In this document: positions 61,072 to 64,000 of the stretch, one piece after another
Position numbering within the stretch: position 1 is the first letter of the stretch
Layout of the letters: every line of letters begins with the position of its first letter
DNA from: Haloarchaeobius salinus
GTDB taxonomy: Archaea > Halobacteriota > Halobacteria > Halobacteriales > Natrialbaceae
Reading direction: 5' to 3'
Assembly: GCF_024464185.1 (NCBI RefSeq)
Contig: NZ_JANHAU010000004.1
Location: 62,001 to 126,000 of the forward strand
Length of the DNA: 64,000 nt
Made by a program: the position numbers and the translations under genes
The notes under the pieces: generated by a model
Database searches by the model: none
The model's input: only the letters and a program-made list of their open reading frames with translations
Told to the model about the DNA's origin: nothing

Positions 61072-61141
61072 CGCTGGCGCTTGTTCACAATTCTACTTGC
61101 TTTAGGTAAATACTTATTGCATACGTCGCGAGTTGGGTGTG
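61072..61141. promoter_or_regulatory. Divergent promoter between btuC and btuF
   Basis: An AT-rich 70-base gap contains TTTAGGTAAATACTTATTGC (61101-61120), which can supply TATA elements in both directions. TTTAGG is half of the type of dyad bound by DtxR-like metal regulators, but the second half is poor. I see no cobalamin riboswitch. Confidence 0.45.
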
Positions 61142-62323
61142 ATGACAGGTACACGGACGACGCTCGTGGTGGCACTGTTGCTGGTCGGTTCACTCGCGGC
61201 CGTCGTGGCCCCCGTCGGTGGGGCCACGGCAGCCATGGAACCGACCAGTGCGACGGCCGCCACCGCACAGGAGGACTGCTCGTTCCCGTTCTCCGCGACG
61301 GACGCGACGGGAACCGAAGTGACGGTCGAGGAAGCACCTGACTCGGTGGTGACGCTCGGACCCGCCGCCGCACAGACGATGGTCGAGATCGGTGCCGGCT
61401 CGAAGGTCGTCGGGGCGACCCAGTACGCGAGCTATCTGGACGGCTCCGACGCGTGGGCGAACATCTCCGGCTCCGGTCGGGCGTTCGTCAGCGTCGAGCG
61501 CGTCGTCGCCCAGCAGCCCAAGCTCGTGCTCGCGGAGAACATCGTGAGCGACGACACCGTCGAACGCCTCCGCGACGCCGGCATCACGGTGTACAAGTTC
61601 CGGAGCGCGAGCAGCATGGACGCCGTCCTCGAGAAGGTCGAGGTGACCGGTCAGCTCGTCGGTGCCTGCGAGGGTGCGAGCGAGACGCGCGACTGGATGG
61701 AGACCGAACTCGAGGTCGTCCAGCGCGCCGCCGAGGGACAGGAGTCCCCGCAGGCGCTGTACGTCTTCTACGGGACGACGCCCGGCCCGGACACGTACAT
61801 CAACGACCTGATGACGACCGCTGGCGCGGAGAACCTGGCGGCATCGGCCGACCTGGAGTACAGCCAGGCGGGCTACGCCCGCATCAATCCCGAGGTTGTC
61901 GCGAACATGACCGTCGAGTGGTTGCTGCTGAACGGCGGCCAGCCCGAACCCCGGATTCCAGAGTCCGAGGCCTACCAGAACACCATCGCAGTGCAGGAGG
62001 ACCAGACGATCGTCCTGAACGAGAACTACGTGAGCCAGCCCGCCCCCCGCAGCGTCTACGTGATGCGGAACCTCTCGCAGGCGTGGTTCCCGGAGGCGTA
62101 CGCGGAGGCCAACGCGAGCATCCGCGGTGAGGCCTCGACTGGGACGACCGCGACGTCCGGTGGCCCCACCGCGACGGCAACCGACGGCAGTCAGACGGAC
62201 GCGGACACGAACACACCGACCGCATCGACCGACGGCAGTGACGACGGCGGCTCGCCCGGCTTCGGCGTCGTGGCGGCACTCGTCGCCGCGCTCTCGCTCG
62301 CCGGCATCGCCCGCCGGACGTAA
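61142..62323 (+). CDS. btuF: Corrinoid ABC transporter substrate-binding protein with PGF-CTERM anchor
   Basis: 393 residues from ATG 61142. A Sec signal peptide (VVALLLVGSLAAVVAP) precedes a periplasmic-binding-protein fold of the BtuF/FepB type (TEVTVEEAPDSVVTLGPAAAQTMVEIGAGSKVVGA, split). A Thr/Asp-rich linker with probable O-glycosylation leads to the C-terminal PGFGVVAALVAALSLAGIARR: a PGF-CTERM sorting signal normally cut by an archaeosortase and replaced with lipid. It is divergent from btuC and btuD. Confidence 0.92.
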   Translation: MTGTRTTLVVALLLVGSLAAVVAPVGGATAAMEPTSATAATAQEDCSFPFSATDATGTEVTVEEAPDSVVTLGPAAAQTMVEIGAGSKVVGATQYASYLDGSDAWANISGSGRAFVSVERVVAQQPKLVLAENIVSDDTVERLRDAGITVYKFRSASSMDAVLEKVEVTGQLVGACEGASETRDWMETELEVVQRAAEGQESPQALYVFYGTTPGPDTYINDLMTTAGAENLAASADLEYSQAGYARINPEVVANMTVEWLLLNGGQPEPRIPESEAYQNTIAVQEDQTIVLNENYVSQPAPRSVYVMRNLSQAWFPEAYAEANASIRGEASTGTTATSGGPTATATDGSQTDADTNTPTASTDGSDDGGSPGFGVVAALVAALSLAGIARRT

Positions 62324-62368
62324 CGCGACTCCGAAAGGCCGATACGACCCCCGCCCCTCGGTCGGGGC

Positions 62369-62650
62369 ATGGTCGAGAACGTCATCTACCCCGCGTACTT
62401 CGACGCGGGCCTCACGCGGTCGAAGGGACGACGTGTCCCGGACGACCTCGCGGTCGAGGAGCCGGACGTCGAGGAGATCGCGAAGGCCGTCCAGCAGGTC
62501 GGCTACGACGCGGTCATCGAGCGCGAGAAGAGCTACTCCCGCGAGGGCCACCGCCAGCGCGGCCGCGTCCTCGTGAAGAACCCCGACGACGACTCGAAGA
62601 ACGACATCGTCCAGGCCGTCGCGGCGTACGTCAACGCCCTCCGCGAATGA
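62369..62650 (+). CDS. srp19: Signal recognition particle subunit SRP19
   Basis: 93 residues, standard archaeal length. It starts [23 protein letters not shown], as in SRP19, with [14 protein letters not shown] and RGRVLVKN later. SRP19 binds the 7S RNA and helps SRP54 load. It overlaps the Gar1 gene by four bases, a linkage often seen in haloarchaea. Confidence 0.97.
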   Translation: MVENVIYPAYFDAGLTRSKGRRVPDDLAVEEPDVEEIAKAVQQVGYDAVIEREKSYSREGHRQRGRVLVKNPDDDSKNDIVQAVAAYVNALRE

Positions 62651-62868
62651 AGCGCGTCGGCGAGGTCGTCCGCGTCGCACAGGGGCTCGCGGTCGCACGG
62701 AGCGAGGGCGACGAGTACCCCGACATCGGCACCGAGGCGGTCGACGAATCGCTCAACGCGGTCGGCCGTGTTGTCGACGTCTTCGGCCCGGTCTCGAAGC
62801 CGTACGTCGCCGTCACCACCGACGACGACCCCGCGCTGTTGCTCGGACAGACCCTGTACGCCCGGTAG
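62647..62868 (+). CDS. gar1: H/ACA RNP protein Gar1
   Basis: 73 residues. A short beta-barrel reads [19 protein letters not shown], then [18 protein letters not shown], the Gar1 core that contacts Cbf5 in H/ACA pseudouridylation particles. It is compact, without the RGG tails of eukaryotes. Translation is coupled to srp19. Confidence 0.95.
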   Translation: MKRVGEVVRVAQGLAVARSEGDEYPDIGTEAVDESLNAVGRVVDVFGPVSKPYVAVTTDDDPALLLGQTLYAR

Positions 62869-62925
62869 CGGCGGGGGCGTCCAGCGAACGGAAAGCCGAT
62901 AAACCGCCGGCCGGAACGGACGGCC

Positions 62926-63951
62926 ATGAACGACCGGACGCGCGTCCTCGGGGCCGTCGGCCTCGTCGTCGCCATCTTCCTCCTCGTCCAGCTCGGGGCG
63001 CTCTCCCTGGTCCAGCCCTTCGAGGCGCAGGACCGGCAGGTCGTCGAGAACCCGAACGACCCGACGAACAGCATCGTCTACGTCGCCGCCATCCTCGTCG
63101 CGACCGCGCTGATGCTGCTCGCCTTCCGGTACGACCTCCAGTGGCTCATCCGCGGGTTCATTATCCTCACGAGCGGGATGCTCTCGTGGTACGTCTTCGC
63201 GGCGTTCCTCGCCCCGCTCGTCGCCGCGGTCCCCGCTGCGCTCATCGCGGTCGGCCTGCTCGTCTACCCCGAATGGTGGGTCATCGACGCAGCCGGCGTG
63301 GTGATGGGTGCGGCCGCCGCCGGCCTGTTCGGCATCTCGTTCGGCCTGTTCCCCGCCATCCTCCTGCTGACGGTGCTCGCGGTGTACGACGCCATCTCGG
63401 TGTACGGCACCGAACACATGCTCACGCTCGCGGAGGGCGTCATGGACATGAAGGTGCCCGTCGTGCTCGTCGCACCGACGACGCTCTCGTTCTCCTTCCG
63501 GAAGCTGGGGAGCGGCCAGGACGGGGGGGAGGCCGGCGGGCCCGACGAGACAGCCACCGGCGACGGTGGGCGGCCCGACACGGCCGAGACGGACAGCCCG
63601 GAGGACGACGACGAGGGCGTGACCGACCAGTCGCCGATGGAGCGCGACGCGTTCTTCATCGGCCTCGGCGACGCCGTCATGCCGAGCATCATCGTCGTCT
63701 CCGCGGTGCACTTCCACACCGCCGTCCCCGGTGGGACCGTCGACGCGCTGGTCACCGACCCCATCCTGCTCAACCTGCCCGGGCTGACCGCGATGGTCGG
63801 CACCATCCTGGGCCTGCTCGTGCTGATGTGGATGGTGCTGAAGGGTCGCGCCCACGCCGGCCTCCCGCTGCTCAACGGCGGTGCCATCGGCGGCTACCTC
63901 GTCGGCGCGCTCGCCAGCGGTGTCCCCCTGATGGCCGCGCTCGGGCTCTGA
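62926..63951 (+). CDS. Presenilin-type intramembrane aspartyl protease (PSH)
   Basis: 341 residues with about nine membrane helices. The two catalytic aspartates are in the YD motif (AVYDAISVYGTEHM near residue 158) and the GxGD motif (FIGLGDAVMPS near 243). The third signature, PAL-like GLPLLNGG, is near residue 310. The loop between the two motifs is long and acidic (residues ~190-238). PSH proteins cut membrane helices; substrates in haloarchaea are unknown. It follows gar1 by 57 bases. Confidence 0.93.
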   Translation: MNDRTRVLGAVGLVVAIFLLVQLGALSLVQPFEAQDRQVVENPNDPTNSIVYVAAILVATALMLLAFRYDLQWLIRGFIILTSGMLSWYVFAAFLAPLVAAVPAALIAVGLLVYPEWWVIDAAGVVMGAAAAGLFGISFGLFPAILLLTVLAVYDAISVYGTEHMLTLAEGVMDMKVPVVLVAPTTLSFSFRKLGSGQDGGEAGGPDETATGDGGRPDTAETDSPEDDDEGVTDQSPMERDAFFIGLGDAVMPSIIVVSAVHFHTAVPGGTVDALVTDPILLNLPGLTAMVGTILGLLVLMWMVLKGRAHAGLPLLNGGAIGGYLVGALASGVPLMAALGL

Positions 63952-64000
63952 ACCGGCCCGGACTGCCGCGGTCCGAACGTGTTTTGACTGTTCGCTCCTC

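Noticed and set aside
61072-61141. Cobalamin riboswitch upstream of btuF
   Set aside because: The gap is only 70 bases and AT-rich, with no B12-box-like sequence.

Overview
The window is chromosomal DNA from a haloarchaeon (class Halobacteria). The GC content is high, almost every protein is acidic, many genes start with little or no leader behind a TATA-like box, and Tat signals with lipoboxes are common. Archaeal information-processing genes appear throughout: L10e, SRP19, Gar1, an eIF1/SUI1 homologue, MBF1 and archaeal HflX. I cannot name the genus from the sequence alone.

Layout. 1-10000: a succinylglutamate desuccinylase/aspartoacylase-family protein cut by the window edge, a halocyanin, an MscS channel, an AidB-like acyl-CoA dehydrogenase, a cold-shock protein, a methyltransferase, form III RuBisCO, a HAD phosphatase and a Gfo/Idh/MocA oxidoreductase. 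10100-15850: four tandem genes for very acidic, partly disordered proteins; the last three are paralogues with a shared N-terminal domain that I do not recognise. 15870-20690: succinyl-CoA synthetase (sucCD), a cupin/zinc-ribbon protein and a PAS histidine kinase.

20700-33450 is the most unusual region. It is a surface-protein locus with five secreted proteins whose N-termini look like SipW-dependent (TasA/camelysin-type) fibre subunits, four of them with Tat-type twin arginines, and a dedicated type I signal peptidase. Two subunits carry a von Willebrand A domain inserted inside the subunit fold. Four copies of a tRNA-T-arm-like RNA element, with covarying outer stems, lie in the leaders and intergenic gaps. 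Two DUF7344-type winged-helix membrane proteins and an orphan HalOD1 domain lie on the far side. The genes read as a cell-surface fibre or adhesin system with its own processing enzyme and possibly its own RNA-level control.

33470-48000: L10e, an alpha/beta hydrolase, tRNA-Glu with a partial duplication of its 3' end, a fumarylacetoacetate-hydrolase-family enzyme, a gluconate-dehydrogenase-like pair, a two-domain multicopper oxidase with a double halocyanin, HflX, the coupled hisC / AK6-like kinase / CDP-alcohol phosphatidyltransferase genes, MBF1, and a salactin-like actin homologue beside a membrane protein and a zinc-ribbon protein.

48100-64000: an rRNA-type methyltransferase, a rhomboid protease, an MBL-fold hydrolase, an acidic coiled-coil protein, a small integrase/DUF5805 module in a more AT-rich island, a CoA-binding protein, eIF1, a lipoprotein, a BtuCDF-like corrinoid transporter with a PGF-CTERM anchored binding protein, SRP19-Gar1, and a presenilin-type membrane protease.
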